From NCBI GenBank assembly GCA_947258785.1, contig CAMYJT010000012.1, positions 20,915 through 84,914 of the forward strand: a DNA stretch of 64,000 bases, given 5' to 3'. Below, piece after piece: positions 36,011-46,438 of this stretch; positions within the stretch are counted from its first letter, which is position 1; the number at the start of each line of letters is the position of its first letter. Position numbers and translations under genes: made by a program. Source of the stretch: an uncultured Gammaproteobacteria bacterium (GTDB lineage Bacteria; Pseudomonadota; Gammaproteobacteria; Arenicellales; JAANXG01). The notes beneath the pieces were generated by a model. That model saw nothing but the letters and a program-made list of their open reading frames with translations. It was not told the DNA's origin and did not search any database.

Positions 36011-36913
36011 ATGCCCGACGAGCACAAAGACCTCTATCTGATTGACGCCAGCATCTACATCTTTCGGGCCTGGTTTTCGCTGCCGGACAGCTTGAGCGCC
36101 GAGGACGGCTCGCCGGTGAACGCCGTGTATGGCTACCTCCGATTTCTGACCGAGTTGGTCGAACAGGCCGCCCCGGTGTACATGGCGGTGGCGTTCGATG
36201 AGAGCCTGACTGAATCGTTTCGCAACGATCTGTATCCGGACTACAAGGCCAACAGAGAGCTGCCGCCACCAGATCTGGAGCGGCAATTCGAGGCGTGCCA
36301 GGCCCTCACCCGGGCGCTGGGCATTCCGAGCTATTGTCACCGCCAATTCGAAGCCGACGACCTCATCGCCACCCTCGCTCATCAGATGCGCGCCCACGGA
36401 TTTCGGAATATTGTGGTCAGCGGCGACAAGGACATGGCGCAAATACTCAGCGGGCCGGACCTCTGGTGGGATTACGCGAAGGGGCAGACATTGGACACCG
36501 AAGGTGTAATGCGGCGGTTCGGGGTCCGCAGTGAGCAGTTGAGTGACTACCTGGCGCTGGTAGGTGACTCTGTGGACAACATCCCCGGTGTGCCGGGCGT
36601 CGGTCCCAAGACCGCTGTGCGCCTGTTGCGGCTGTATCCGGATTTAGAGACCGTCTACCGGAACGTCGACCAGGTCCGTCAACTCGCCATCCGCGGGGCC
36701 AGCCGTATTGCGGACCACTTGACGGCCAATCGCGAGCAGGTATTCCTGTGGCGCCGATTGGCGACGGTGGCCCGCGACGCACCGGTGCAGGCCACCGATG
36801 AGCGGCTCCGGATCGGCAGCCCCGATGAGGCGGCGCTCGGCCGTCTGGTCCAATGGCTGACGCGCGGAGACGGCTACGTCGAACGACTCAAGGCGGGGCT
36901 GGCGGCGAATTGA
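36011..36913 (+). CDS. 5'-3' exonuclease / flap endonuclease (DNA polymerase I N-terminal domain-like)
   Basis: A 300-aa stand-alone 5'-nuclease of the FEN/Pol I 5'-exonuclease family, acting in primer removal and DNA repair. The metal- and substrate-binding stretches are visible: LIDASIYIFRAWFSLP at the N-terminus, SFRNDLYPDYKANRE, GDKDMAQ, and the helix-hairpin-helix DNA-binding loop GDSVDNIPGVPGVGPKTA. The start at 36011 gives the usual N-terminus; the upstream extension is excluded. Confidence 0.93.
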   Translation: MPDEHKDLYLIDASIYIFRAWFSLPDSLSAEDGSPVNAVYGYLRFLTELVEQAAPVYMAVAFDESLTESFRNDLYPDYKANRELPPPDLERQFEACQALTRALGIPSYCHRQFEADDLIATLAHQMRAHGFRNIVVSGDKDMAQILSGPDLWWDYAKGQTLDTEGVMRRFGVRSEQLSDYLALVGDSVDNIPGVPGVGPKTAVRLLRLYPDLETVYRNVDQVRQLAIRGASRIADHLTANREQVFLWRRLATVARDAPVQATDERLRIGSPDEAALGRLVQWLTRGDGYVERLKAGLAAN

Positions 36914-36974
36914 CTATTCCTCGTCCCGCCGTTACTCATTATATAATCCAACGCCGGGATCTAAGCTTGTAACC

Positions 36975-38825
36975 ATGTACGCGGCCTACTTCGGTCTTAT
37001 AGAAGCACCATTCTCCATCGCGCCGGATCCGCGCTATCTGTACTTGAGCGACCGGCACCGCGAGGCGATGGCCCATCTGTTATACGGAATTCGCCAGGCC
37101 GGCGGTTTCGTGCAGCTCACCGGCGAGGTCGGCACCGGCAAGACTACCTTGTGCCGATGCCTGTTGTCTCAGCTTCCGGACGACGTGGACGTCGCCTTGC
37201 TGCTGAACCCACAGCTCGACGGCGGTCAGCTTTTGGCCGCGATCTGTGATGAGTTGACCATCGACTATCCCAAAGACAGCTCGTCGCGGCAGTTGCTCGA
37301 CATACTGAACGAGCATCTTTTGCGGCGGTTCGCCGAGGGCCGGCATACGGTCCTCATCGTCGATGAAGCGCAGCTGTTGCCCAGACAAGTACTGGAGCAG
37401 ATTCGGCTGCTCACCAATCTCGAGACGACTAAGCAAAAACTGTTGCAGATCATTCTGTTCGGCCAACCCGAGTTGAATCGGTCGCTGCAGCGCAAGGACC
37501 TGCGTCAGTTGGCCCAGCGCATCACGGCCCGTTACCACCTCGAACCGTTGTCGTCGCGTGAGACCCGGGAGTACATCCGGTACCGGTTGGGTGTCGCAGG
37601 ATGCCAGCAGCCGCTGTTCGGCGAGGGCGCGCTCATTCAGGTGCATCGTCACGCCGGGGGCATTCCACGGTTGATCAACGTCATCTGTGATCGGGCGCTG
37701 CTGGGTGCGTACTCCCAAGACCGGTCCACCGTCAACGCGGCGACGGTCCGACAGGCCGCTCACGAGGTGCTCGGTGGCCGGACCGGTACGCGCTGGGCGG
37801 TCCGTTGGATCTGGGCGCCGGTGCTTGCGGTGCTGGCGGCGGCATTATTGGTGACGGTTTACGACCCCATCGGTGGGCTGCGTACAGAACCCACGCTGAC
37901 GGCCGCGGCGCCCGCCGAGGACCAAGCCGCGGCGGTGGCGACGCCGCAGACGCAATTGCCGCCCGCGCCTGCCGACCAACAAGCGGGGGCGGAGGATGAA
38001 GCTGAGTCGCCGCAATTACCGGGCCCGACAGAGCCGGACGTGGTGAATACCGAACCCGGTGTCACCGAGCCTGCGCCCACCGCCGAATTGGAACGCAACG
38101 AGACGGCGCGGGAAGTAGTGGTGGTCGATGACACCCGGACGCCGCACCGGCTCACGCACGTCATGGCCGGCGCGGATACCGCCTCCTTGTCAACCATGCT
38201 CCGGGAGACTGCCGCTGTCAGTGGCAGGGTGGAGGCCTTCAGTCGTCTGACCGAACTCTGGGGGCGGCGTACCCGTCTGCGGGGTGACGAACAACCATGC
38301 TTGGAAATCGCGCGCTTGGGGTTACAGTGCCTCCACCAATTCGGTACCTGGGATCAGCTGCGGGATTTCAATCGTGCGGCGGTAATCGTGCTGCGGGGTG
38401 AGAATGGCTTGGTGCACTACCCGGTCCTCATCCGGCTCGACAAGCATCGAGCGACCCTGGACTTTAACGGCGAGCAGGTGGCTTACCCGATCGCCGAGAT
38501 CGACCGGTATTGGACCGGCGATTATTGGTTGTTGTGGCGGCCGCCCCCCTATCGCAGCCAGCAGTTGGCGTACAGGGACCGGGGCGCCGATGTGTTGTGG
38601 CTGCGGCGTGCCTTGAGGCGTGTGCCCGATGCAACGCAGGGTGCGCAGGCCGTGAATGTCGAGAAAGCGGATTTCGACTCGGAGTTGTTGCTGCACGTCG
38701 TCGGATTTCAGCGCCGTCATGACCTGGAGGCGGACGGGATCGTCGGGCTCAATACCTTGATGCGCCTGAACACGGTGCTCGACGGCGACGAATTGCCGTT
38801 GTTGGCGGGCCCGCCAGCCGGCTGA
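36975..38825 (+). CDS. gspA: ExeA/GspA-like AAA ATPase with peptidoglycan-binding domain
   Basis: A 616-aa inner-membrane protein of the ExeA family. Residues 1-270 form an AAA ATPase (Walker A GEVGTGKTT at 50-58, Walker B VLIVDEAQ, arginine-rich sensor region); a transmembrane segment follows at about 277-295; then a Pro/Ala/Glu-rich periplasmic linker; a C39-like/peptidoglycan-binding part ends the protein (segments HVVGFQRRHDLEADGIVGLNTLM). With GspB it is thought to help build the type II secretion secretin through the cell wall. Followed by gspB after 1 nt. Confidence 0.92.
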   Translation: MYAAYFGLIEAPFSIAPDPRYLYLSDRHREAMAHLLYGIRQAGGFVQLTGEVGTGKTTLCRCLLSQLPDDVDVALLLNPQLDGGQLLAAICDELTIDYPKDSSSRQLLDILNEHLLRRFAEGRHTVLIVDEAQLLPRQVLEQIRLLTNLETTKQKLLQIILFGQPELNRSLQRKDLRQLAQRITARYHLEPLSSRETREYIRYRLGVAGCQQPLFGEGALIQVHRHAGGIPRLINVICDRALLGAYSQDRSTVNAATVRQAAHEVLGGRTGTRWAVRWIWAPVLAVLAAALLVTVYDPIGGLRTEPTLTAAAPAEDQAAAVATPQTQLPPAPADQQAGAEDEAESPQLPGPTEPDVVNTEPGVTEPAPTAELERNETAREVVVVDDTRTPHRLTHVMAGADTASLSTMLRETAAVSGRVEAFSRLTELWGRRTRLRGDEQPCLEIARLGLQCLHQFGTWDQLRDFNRAAVIVLRGENGLVHYPVLIRLDKHRATLDFNGEQVAYPIAEIDRYWTGDYWLLWRPPPYRSQQLAYRDRGADVLWLRRALRRVPDATQGAQAVNVEKADFDSELLLHVVGFQRRHDLEADGIVGLNTLMRLNTVLDGDELPLLAGPPAG

Positions 38826-38826
38826 T

Positions 38827-39471
38827 ATGTCGTATATCCTCGATGCGTTAAAAAAATCCGAGCGGGAGCGGACCCTCGGAGCCGTTCCCACTCTGGATGC
38901 GATACAGAATTTCCCCCGCGCCCGGCGGCCGCGCCGCGCGTGGTGGCTGGCTGGCTCGCTGATCATTCTGCTCACCCTGGCGGGGGTCGGTATCTACGGT
39001 GTCGTGTTCTGGGATCGCTCGCCGGTCGAAACCACCGGGCACGGCCAGTCTGCCCTGCAGAACCCGCCGGCGGCCACCAGATCCGCCGTACCGCGTGCGG
39101 AGGTGCGGCCGGCGACGACCACGACGCGCGCGGCGCCGCAAACCCGGCCCAACCCGCAGCGCGCCGTCCCGGCGATCCCAGCCACCGCACCGCGTGCGGT
39201 GGTGCCGCAAGCTAACCGGACGCCGTCCATGGCCGGTGATTCTGTCGTACCTACCTTGGATGAGCTGGATATCGAGACCCGCCGGCAGTTGCCGACGCTG
39301 GTCGTCAACGTGGTCTCGTATGCGGAGCAACCCGGGCGGAGATTCACGATGGTCAACGAGAAGATTTATCATGAAGGTCAGCGGATCAACGGCCAGATCA
39401 AGGTGATGGAAATCCGGCGCGAAGGCGTCGTCTTGGCGTTTCGCGGTCGGCAATTCGTCATGTCCCCGTGA
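38827..39471 (+). CDS. gspB: General secretion pathway protein B (GspB/ExeB)
   Basis: A 214-aa protein beginning MSYILDALKKSERER, the family hallmark, then a single membrane segment at about residues 39-58, a long Pro/Ala/Arg-rich periplasmic linker and a C-terminal GspB domain (RFTMVNEKIYHEGQRINGQIKV). It is the partner of GspA and helps position the secretin. No other gsp genes are in the window; the remaining type II secretion genes must be elsewhere or absent. Confidence 0.93.
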   Translation: MSYILDALKKSERERTLGAVPTLDAIQNFPRARRPRRAWWLAGSLIILLTLAGVGIYGVVFWDRSPVETTGHGQSALQNPPAATRSAVPRAEVRPATTTTRAAPQTRPNPQRAVPAIPATAPRAVVPQANRTPSMAGDSVVPTLDELDIETRRQLPTLVVNVVSYAEQPGRRFTMVNEKIYHEGQRINGQIKVMEIRREGVVLAFRGRQFVMSP

Positions 39472-39517
39472 TGCCGGCAGGCCTCGAAACACCGCTTCGT
39501 ACGGGCACCTCGCGGGA

Positions 39518-41878
39518 TTACTGTTCTTGCCCGGCCAGATAGAGCCAAGTCTCCACCACCGTATCCGGATTGAGCGAAACGCTGCCTATCCCCTCGTCCA
39601 TCAACCAACGGGCCAGGTCCGGATGATCGGAAGGGCCCTGACCGCATATGCCGACGTATTTTCCCGCCTTGTTGCAGGCCGTGATGGCGAGATGGAGGAG
39701 CGCCTTGACCGCCGGATCGCGCTCGTCAAACAGGTGGGCAATGACGCCGGAGTCGCGGTCCAGGCCGAGGGTTAATTGGGTCAGATCGTTGGAACCGATG
39801 GAAAACCCATCGAAGCGCTGCAGATACTGGTCCGCCAGCAGCGCGTTCGACGGAATTTCACACATCATGATTACCTTGAGCCCATGCTGACCGCGGCGCA
39901 GGCCGTTTTCTGCGAGCAGGTCGATCACCCCGTCGGCTTCAACCAGGGTGCGCACGAACGGCACCATAATCCACAGATTGGTCATGCCCATCTCCCGATG
40001 AACATACCGCAAGGCGCGGCATTCCAATTCAAAGCAGGCCTGGAACGACTCGTCGAGGTACCGTGAGGCGCCGCGGAAGCCGAGCATCGGGTTTTCTTCG
40101 TCCGGCTCGTACAGTTCACCGCCGATCATGTTGACGTACTCGTTGGACTTAAAATCCGACAATCGCACGATCACCGGATTTGGGGCGAAAGCCGCCGTCA
40201 GGGTGGCAACGCCCTCGACCAGTTTCTGCACATAAAACTCCACCGGGTTCGGATAGCCGGCGGCGCGCCGATCTATTTCCGCTTGTAAATCCGCGTCCAC
40301 CCGGTCGTAGTTCAACAACGCTTTGGGATGGATGCCGATGGTGTTGTTGATGATGAATTCCAATCTGGCCAGACCCACACCCGAATTAGGCAATCGCTGG
40401 AAATCGAAGGCCCGATCCGGATTGCCGATGTTCATGGTAATCTTGAACGGTAACTCCGGCATCGAGGCCAGGCTGATTTCCCGCACCTCGTAGTTCAGGA
40501 CACCGTCGTAGATGTAACCGGTATCTCCCTGGGCACAGGAGACCGTGACCGCGGCGCCGTCGTCGAGCTTGTCCGTAGCGTCGCCGCATCCCACCACCGC
40601 CGGCACACCGAGTTCGCGGGCGACGATGGCCGCGTGACAGGTTCGTCCGCCCCGGTTGGTGACAATCGCCGCGGCGCGTTTCATGACCGGCTCCCAGTCC
40701 GGGTCGGTCATGTCCGTGACCAACACATCGCCTTCACGGACCGTCGACAGCTGCTCGATGTTGGGTACAATACGCACCGGACCGGCGCCGATGCGTTGGC
40801 CAATACTGCGTCCGGTGACCAGCGCACGGCCGCTTTCCTCGAGGTGGTACCGGGTCAAGACGCGCTTGTCACCGCGGCTTTCCACCGTCTCCGGACGGGC
40901 CTGCAGTATGTAAAGACGCCCATCGCTGCCGTCCTTACCCCATTCGACGTCCATCGGCCGGCCGTAGTGGTTTTCGATGGCAATCGCCATCCTGGCCAGC
41001 TCGAGCACGTCGTCGTCGGTCAGCGAGAACGCCAAGCGGTCGGTTTCCGCCACCTCCACCGTGGTCACCGCGTCCGCATAGCCATAGACCATCTTGATCG
41101 CTTTGCTGCCCAGAGTGCGGCGCAGGATGGCGGGTCTGCCCGCTTTCAGCGTTGGTTTGTGAATGTAAAACTCATCCGGATTGACCGATCCTTGGACCAC
41201 GCATTCGCCGAGACCATAAGACGCGGTAATCAACACCACATCGGGAAATCCAGACTCCGTGTCGATACTGAACATCACGCCGCTGACGCCGAGATCGCTG
41301 CGCACCATGCGCTGGACGCCCACTGACAGTGCAATCTGGCCATGGTCGAAGCCTTGGTGCACGCGGTAAGCAATGGCGCGGTCGTTGAACAGAGACGCAA
41401 ACACCGATTTCACCGCGAGCATCAACGCACCACGGCCTCGAACATTGAGAAAGGTCTCTTGTTGTCCGGCAAACGAGGCCTCCGGCAGGTCTTCAGCGGT
41501 GGCGGACGAGCGTACCGCCACCGTGATGTCGGCACCGGCTTCGGCCACCAGTGTGTCGTAGGCCGCCGAGACCCCGCCTGCCAGGGCGGCCGGCAGTTCG
41601 GCGTCCATCATCCACTGCCGGACTTCCGCCCCGCATTGCGCCAGCGCGTCGATATCGTCGACATCGAGCCCCGCCAGCCGCCGTCCGATACGCCGCTGCA
41701 GCCCCGCTTGAGTCAGAAAGTCCCGGAAAGCGGCGGCGGTAGTGGCGAAACCGTTCGGCACCGAAATGCCGGTGGAGGATAGATGCCGAATCATCTCACC
41801 CAGCGAGGCATTCTTGCCCCCGACGCGGGCGACGTCGGCCATGTCCAGCGAATCGAACCACAGGATGTACTCGTTCAT
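39518..41878 (-). CDS. ppsA: Phosphoenolpyruvate synthase
   Basis: A 786-aa cytosolic enzyme making PEP from pyruvate, ATP and water, needed for gluconeogenesis and useful in autotrophs. The N-terminal pyruvate phosphate dikinase domain starts [22 protein letters not shown]; the phosphohistidine domain carries [17 protein letters not shown]; the C-terminal TIM barrel has [15 protein letters not shown] and [11 protein letters not shown] with the catalytic cysteine. The start at 41878 has GGAG upstream (reading AAGGAGTTTCG). Divergent ppsR encodes its regulator. Confidence 0.98.
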   Translation of the reverse strand: MNEYILWFDSLDMADVARVGGKNASLGEMIRHLSSTGISVPNGFATTAAAFRDFLTQAGLQRRIGRRLAGLDVDDIDALAQCGAEVRQWMMDAELPAALAGGVSAAYDTLVAEAGADITVAVRSSATAEDLPEASFAGQQETFLNVRGRGALMLAVKSVFASLFNDRAIAYRVHQGFDHGQIALSVGVQRMVRSDLGVSGVMFSIDTESGFPDVVLITASYGLGECVVQGSVNPDEFYIHKPTLKAGRPAILRRTLGSKAIKMVYGYADAVTTVEVAETDRLAFSLTDDDVLELARMAIAIENHYGRPMDVEWGKDGSDGRLYILQARPETVESRGDKRVLTRYHLEESGRALVTGRSIGQRIGAGPVRIVPNIEQLSTVREGDVLVTDMTDPDWEPVMKRAAAIVTNRGGRTCHAAIVARELGVPAVVGCGDATDKLDDGAAVTVSCAQGDTGYIYDGVLNYEVREISLASMPELPFKITMNIGNPDRAFDFQRLPNSGVGLARLEFIINNTIGIHPKALLNYDRVDADLQAEIDRRAAGYPNPVEFYVQKLVEGVATLTAAFAPNPVIVRLSDFKSNEYVNMIGGELYEPDEENPMLGFRGASRYLDESFQACFELECRALRYVHREMGMTNLWIMVPFVRTLVEADGVIDLLAENGLRRGQHGLKVIMMCEIPSNALLADQYLQRFDGFSIGSNDLTQLTLGLDRDSGVIAHLFDERDPAVKALLHLAITACNKAGKYVGICGQGPSDHPDLARWLMDEGIGSVSLNPDTVVETWLYLAGQEQ

Positions 41879-41971
41879 CGAAACTCCTTCACTAGCGGTG
41901 TGAATGTGTGACAATCGACGCCTACGGCATCACCGGGTCTCCCCGGTGCCGAACGAACGACGAGGAGTGTC

Positions 41972-42790
41972 ATGACCGAACGTTACGCGTTTATTGTATC
42001 GGACCGGACCGGCATCACGGCCGAAACCATGGGTCATATGCTGCTCAGCCAGTTTCCGCACCTGCAGTTCAAGACCGTGCCCCTGCCGTTTGTCGATACC
42101 GATGACAAAGCGGAAGACGCCGTGCGACGGATAAACATGACGGCCGCCGCGGGCGGACCGCCGTTAATCTTTGCCACACTGGTGGACGACAAGATACGGG
42201 AAACGATTTCCCGCAGCAACGGTGTCTTTTTTGATCTATTCAATCAGTTCCTGGGTCCATTAGAGCGGGCGCTGGGCAGCGAGTCGTCGCACACCGTGGG
42301 CAGATCGCATGGGGTGGTGGACCCACTCAAATACACCAGCCGGATTGCGGCGGTGAACTTCTCGCTGCGCACCGACGACGGCGTGCACGTGGCCGACTAC
42401 GGCCAGGCCTCGTTGATCATCGTCGGTGTGTCACGTACGGGTAAGACGCCAACATGCCTGTATCTGGCGCTGCATTTCGGAACCTTCGCGGCCAATTATC
42501 CACTCACCGTCAAAGATCTGGACGCGGGTCATCTGCCCCGGCACATCGGCAACTATCGGCACAAGGTCTACGGCTTGACCATTGAACCCGAGCGCTTGAT
42601 GCAGATCCGGCAGGAACGCTTCGCGAAGGGGAGTTACGCACAGCTCAATCAGTGCCGGTATGAAGTCGCGCAAGCGGAGGCGCTGTTCCGGCGAGACAAG
42701 ATTCCCCACCTTAATACCACCTCCAAGTCCGTCGAAGAAATCGCCACGACAATACTGTACCGGGCCAAGCTCAAGCGGGATCTGCTGTGA
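41972..42790 (+). CDS. ppsR: PEP synthase regulatory protein (bifunctional ADP-dependent kinase/phosphorylase)
   Basis: A 272-aa DUF299-family enzyme that inactivates PpsA by ADP-dependent phosphorylation of an active-site threonine and reactivates it by Pi-dependent dephosphorylation. The P-loop is GVSRTGKT at residues 152-159. It starts MTERYAFIVSDRTGITAETM, the standard N-terminus. It is divergent from ppsA with a 93-nt gap, the usual pair. Cytosolic. Confidence 0.97.
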   Translation: MTERYAFIVSDRTGITAETMGHMLLSQFPHLQFKTVPLPFVDTDDKAEDAVRRINMTAAAGGPPLIFATLVDDKIRETISRSNGVFFDLFNQFLGPLERALGSESSHTVGRSHGVVDPLKYTSRIAAVNFSLRTDDGVHVADYGQASLIIVGVSRTGKTPTCLYLALHFGTFAANYPLTVKDLDAGHLPRHIGNYRHKVYGLTIEPERLMQIRQERFAKGSYAQLNQCRYEVAQAEALFRRDKIPHLNTTSKSVEEIATTILYRAKLKRDLL

Positions 42791-43039
42791 GTCCCTGCGG
42801 CGACGGTGCGGAAGGGTGTTTTGGCAGCGGTGATGTGGAACCGCCGGAATGACAATCTACGTAAAAATGGTAAAAATAGATGCCTGTAAAAGAGGTCGTA
42901 GACAAGCGGGCGCGGAGTCGGTGACCAACACGGTAGCGATTCCGATACCGATCCAAACCGAACCTGATTCGGCGCAGTCTTCACACAGGGCTCGCAAGTG
43001 GACGACCCGTTTAACTTTATATTCAGATATTCTTGGACC

Positions 43040-43540
43040 ATGCCGATATACGAATTTTACTGCGAGGACTGCCACACGATCTTTAACTTCTTTTCCAAGC
43101 GGGTGAACACGGAACGGATACCGGCCTGCCCAAAATGCACGCGACCGCGGCTGGCACGCCAAGTGTCGCTGTTTTCATTGTCCAAGGGGCGCAGAGAAGA
43201 CGATGGCGACGATGTGCTCGCCGATGTTGACGAATCCAAACTGGAACAGGCGATGATGTCGATGGCCGGTGAAGTGGAGAGCATGGACGAAGACGATCCC
43301 AGGCAGGCCGCCCGACTGATACGCAAGCTGTTCGACACCACCGGCGTTACTCTGCGTGGGGGAATGGAGGAGGCAATTCGGCGCATGGAAGCGGGCGAGG
43401 ACCCGGACCGAATCGAGGAAGAGATGGGTGACGTGTTGGAGGAGGAAGATCCGTTTTCGATGAGGCCCAAAGCGACGTTCAATGATCTGCGCCGCCGCCT
43501 GTTACCGCCAACGATCGACGAAACCTTGTACGATCTCTAG
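43040..43540 (+). CDS. FmdB-family zinc-ribbon protein
   Basis: A 166-aa protein with a FmdB-type N-terminal zinc ribbon: CEDC (C8, C11) and CPKC (C30, C33), followed by a long acidic, helical C-terminus (DVLADVDESKLEQAM...). It may act in regulation; function unknown. The start at 43040 (MPIYEFYC) is the conserved one. Its 3' end overlaps the convergent small gene by 4 nt. Confidence 0.85.
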   Translation: MPIYEFYCEDCHTIFNFFSKRVNTERIPACPKCTRPRLARQVSLFSLSKGRREDDGDDVLADVDESKLEQAMMSMAGEVESMDEDDPRQAARLIRKLFDTTGVTLRGGMEEAIRRMEAGEDPDRIEEEMGDVLEEEDPFSMRPKATFNDLRRRLLPPTIDETLYDL

Positions 43541-43779
43541 CCGCGGGCGATCTTCAACCACTCCGCCAGGCTCGGCAGGGCGGTGGCCGACAGGGTGGTG
43601 AAGACGTTCATCAGCCGACTCGAGAATCGGGCTGGGGTGCCCCGGGTTGAGTCCAGACGGACGTCGATGGTGTAGCTTGTCGGGGTCTCGGCGTCTAACA
43701 ATGATCCGGCGACGCGGGCCTGTCGCCGCGGTACCACCCCGGTTGGGACATACCGGCCGTTATAAGTACTGTTTGCCAT
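43537..43779 (-). CDS. Small hypothetical protein
   Basis: An 80-aa protein starting MANSTYNGRYVPTGVVPRR, without signal peptide, membrane segment or recognisable domain. A possible GGGAG ribosome binding site stands about 11 nt ahead of the ATG. It may be real but is weakly supported; a distant link to PilZ or other small beta domains cannot be shown. Confidence 0.5.
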   Translation of the reverse strand: MANSTYNGRYVPTGVVPRRQARVAGSLLDAETPTSYTIDVRLDSTRGTPARFSSRLMNVFTTLSATALPSLAEWLKIARG

Positions 43780-43954
43780 TTCTTATCGTCTCCCTTACAC
43801 CTTAGGTGAAAGCCTAGGTAAACCACGTGCAAAGTCAACAGTCGACGGGTGGCAGATTTATGGTTTTTTCACCGCCGGTTGACGACTGACCCACGCCCGG
43901 CCAATTTGTGTATAATCGCGCGCCCACCGATGAGACGAGAATATCTAGATTCCG

Positions 43955-45532
43955 ATGCATGATCTGGCCCGGGAGGTCGCCCGCCGGCGGACGTTTGCGA
44001 TCATTTCGCATCCGGATGCCGGGAAAACCACGCTCACCGAGCGGCTGCTGTTGTACGGCGGTGCGATTCAGCTCGCGGGCACGGTCAAGGCGCGCAAGAG
44101 CAGCCGCTATGCGACCTCGGACTGGATGGAGTTGGAGAAGCAGCGCGGCATATCGGTGACGTCTTCGGTGATGCAGTTCCACTACCGGGACCGCGTCGTC
44201 AATCTGCTGGACACGCCCGGACACGCCGATTTCTCGGAAGACACCTACCGTACGCTGACGGCGGTGGATTCTGCACTCATGGTGATTGATGCGGGTAAGG
44301 GCGTCGAGGCGCGGACGATCAAGCTCATGGAGGTCTGCCGGCTGCGGGACACGCCGATCATGACCTTTATCAACAAGTTGGACCGCGAAGGCCGGGAACC
44401 CATCGAGCTGCTGGACGAAATCGAGTCGGTGCTGAAAATACCCTGCGCGCCGGTGACCTGGCCGATCGGCATGGGATCTCGTTTCCGCGGGATCTACCGG
44501 CTGGACAGCGGACGCGCGCTGTTGTTTGCCGGGCGTGGCGGCAACCCCGCATTTAATGCCCCGGTCGAAGAGGTCGGGCCCGATGAACTGGGCCATAGGA
44601 TTGGTGCGGACGCTGCGGAGCTGCGGGAGCAGATCGAGCTGGTAGGCGGCGCCAGCCATGCGTTCGATCCGATGGCGTACTTGAGGGGTGAACTGACCCC
44701 GGTGTTTTTTGGTTCTGCGCTCAATGATCTCGGCGTCCAGGCCCTGCTCGACCACTTCGTCGAGTTTGCACCGCCGCCGCGTCCCCGCCTCAGTACAACC
44801 CGCCAAGTCGCCCCGGAAGAGGGTGCATTCAGCGGTTTTGTGTTCAAGATCCAGGCGAACATGGATCCCGCGCACCACGACCGGATCGCCTTTGTACGGG
44901 TGACCTCGGGGCGATTCAGCAAGGGCATGAAGCTTCACCACGTGCGCCTGGGGCGTGACACCGTGATCCATAACGCCATTACCTTCCTGGCCTCCAGGCG
45001 GGATCAGGCCGAAGAGGCCTATCCCGGCGATATCATAGGTCTGCACAATCACGGGACGATCCAGATCGGTGATACGTTTACGGGTGGTGAGGACCTCAAG
45101 TTTACCGGGGTGCCGAATTTCGCGCCGGAACTGTTCCGGCGGGTGCACCTAAACGATCCAATGCGGGCCAAGGCGCTGCAGAAAGGGGTGAATCAGCTCA
45201 GTGAGGAGGGCGCCACCCAGGTATTTCGGCCGCTGAACGGCAACGAGCTGATACTCGGCGCTGTCGGAGCGCTCCAGTTTGACGTCGTGGCACATCGGCT
45301 GCGCCACGAGTACGGCGTGGAATGCAGCTTCGAGCCGGTGGGGGTGGCGACGGCCCGTTGGGTGTACTGCGATGATCCGAAGCGTGAGTTGGAGTTTCGC
45401 CACCGCGCCGGTAACCACCTGGCCCTGGACAGCGCCGGGGATTTGGCGTACATCGCTCCCAACCTGGTGAATCTCAGGTTGACCGCGGAACGCTGGCCGG
45501 ACATAGAATTCCGCGCCACGCGCGAGCACTGA
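43955..45532 (+). CDS. prfC: Peptide chain release factor 3
   Basis: A 525-aa translational GTPase that recycles RF1/RF2 from the ribosome after termination. GTPase motifs: [12 protein letters not shown] (G1), [14 protein letters not shown] (G3) and NKLDRE (G4); the rest aligns with the three-domain RF3 structure. Standard length (E. coli 529). It starts about 175 nt after the small convergent gene. Confidence 0.97.
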   Translation: MHDLAREVARRRTFAIISHPDAGKTTLTERLLLYGGAIQLAGTVKARKSSRYATSDWMELEKQRGISVTSSVMQFHYRDRVVNLLDTPGHADFSEDTYRTLTAVDSALMVIDAGKGVEARTIKLMEVCRLRDTPIMTFINKLDREGREPIELLDEIESVLKIPCAPVTWPIGMGSRFRGIYRLDSGRALLFAGRGGNPAFNAPVEEVGPDELGHRIGADAAELREQIELVGGASHAFDPMAYLRGELTPVFFGSALNDLGVQALLDHFVEFAPPPRPRLSTTRQVAPEEGAFSGFVFKIQANMDPAHHDRIAFVRVTSGRFSKGMKLHHVRLGRDTVIHNAITFLASRRDQAEEAYPGDIIGLHNHGTIQIGDTFTGGEDLKFTGVPNFAPELFRRVHLNDPMRAKALQKGVNQLSEEGATQVFRPLNGNELILGAVGALQFDVVAHRLRHEYGVECSFEPVGVATARWVYCDDPKRELEFRHRAGNHLALDSAGDLAYIAPNLVNLRLTAERWPDIEFRATREH

Positions 45533-45669
45533 GATGTGCCGGCAGACTTATGACTTGACTCGTTGTGACCAGTATTGATAAACGTACAATCCACCCGACA
45601 ACGCGAATCACGTCCGCCCGACATGGGCATCAAGCAAGGACAAGATTCAAGCGGCTATAGGAGCGATCA

Positions 45670-46401
45670 TTGAAACTCAACCTTAGAAACTACACCCTTA
45701 AGGCCCTACTGCAGATCTGTATGGTGACCGCATCCCTCGGCATCTTGTCGATTGCGACCGCCGCTGACCCTGGCGATCCACTGGCGGAATACACTCAGAT
45801 GATGACGCAGATGATGGGGGGCGCGGTCCCTGGACAAAGCGCGACGGCTTCCGGAGCGGCCAATCCAATGGTGATGAATCCCATGGCCGGGATGGCGAAC
45901 CCAATGGGGGCGATGATGAATCCGATGGGCGGGATGGCGAACCCAATGGGGGCGATGATGAATCCGATGGGCGGGATGGCGAACCCAATGGGGGCGATGA
46001 TGAATCCAATGGGCGGGATGGCGAACCCAATGGGGGCGATGATGAATCCGATGGGCGGGATGGCGAATCCAATGGGGGCGATGATGAATCCGATGGGCGG
46101 GATGGCGAACCCAATGGGGGCCATGATGAATCCCATGATGTGGATGAACCCGATGATGATGTATCCCATGATGATGGCGCCGATGATGATGTCACCGATG
46201 ATGATGGCGCCGATGATGGGGTCGATGACCAGCCCAATGGGTATGGCCGCACCCATGGGGATGTTTCCCTATCCGACGACAACTGGTCCGGGGGCCGGAT
46301 GGCCGGCTCCCCAGACTGGCGCCCCACAGGCGCAACAGAACGTCATGGGGGACTGGATGAAGCAGATGCTGCGATCGACTCCGACAACGGGCAATAAATA
46401 A
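45670..46401 (+). CDS. Secreted methionine-rich repeat protein
   Basis: A 243-aa exported protein. A signal peptide covers about residues 1-32 (ending SIATAA); the middle consists of 14-residue repeats of the type NPMGAMMNPMGGMA, five methionines per unit, followed by an MMM-rich stretch (PMMMAPMMMSPMM) and a Pro/Gln/Gly tail. The repeats occur at the DNA level as 42-bp units (45898-46107). The start is TTG 45670, preceded by a strong AGGAG. No matching family is known to me; methionine arrays often bind Cu(I) or Ag(I), so a role in metal binding is an inference. Cytochrome c5 follows 37 nt after the stop. Confidence 0.8.
   Translation: MKLNLRNYTLKALLQICMVTASLGILSIATAADPGDPLAEYTQMMTQMMGGAVPGQSATASGAANPMVMNPMAGMANPMGAMMNPMGGMANPMGAMMNPMGGMANPMGAMMNPMGGMANPMGAMMNPMGGMANPMGAMMNPMGGMANPMGAMMNPMMWMNPMMMYPMMMAPMMMSPMMMAPMMGSMTSPMGMAAPMGMFPYPTTTGPGAGWPAPQTGAPQAQQNVMGDWMKQMLRSTPTTGNK
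45898..46137 (+). repeat. Five 42-bp tandem repeats plus a partial sixth, inside the Met-rich gene
   Basis: Units start at 45898, 45940, 45982, 46024 and 46066, with a 30-bp partial copy at 46108-46137. Only two base differences separate the five full units (in units 3 and 5). A degenerate 36-bp unit precedes them (45862-45897). The near identity suggests recent expansion by slippage or unequal recombination. Confidence 0.97.
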
Positions 46402-46438
46402 TTCGATTTTCCTGCAACCCTACCGAAAGGAGACTTAC

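Noticed and set aside
42849..43106. 85-codon plus-strand frame before the FmdB gene
   Set aside because: Overlaps the conserved FmdB start in another frame and has no recognisable features.
43835..45148. 437-codon minus-strand frame opposite prfC
   Set aside because: Antisense shadow of prfC; composition is rich in R, P and H as expected for such shadows.
45898..46137. CRISPR array
   Set aside because: The repeats are directly adjacent without unique spacers and lie in a coding frame with a conserved protein pattern.
45795..46256. Repetitive minus-strand frame (IGFIIAPIGFA pattern)
   Set aside because: Antisense shadow of the Met-rich gene; it inherits the 42-bp periodicity, has no ribosome binding site and lacks the export signal seen on the plus strand.
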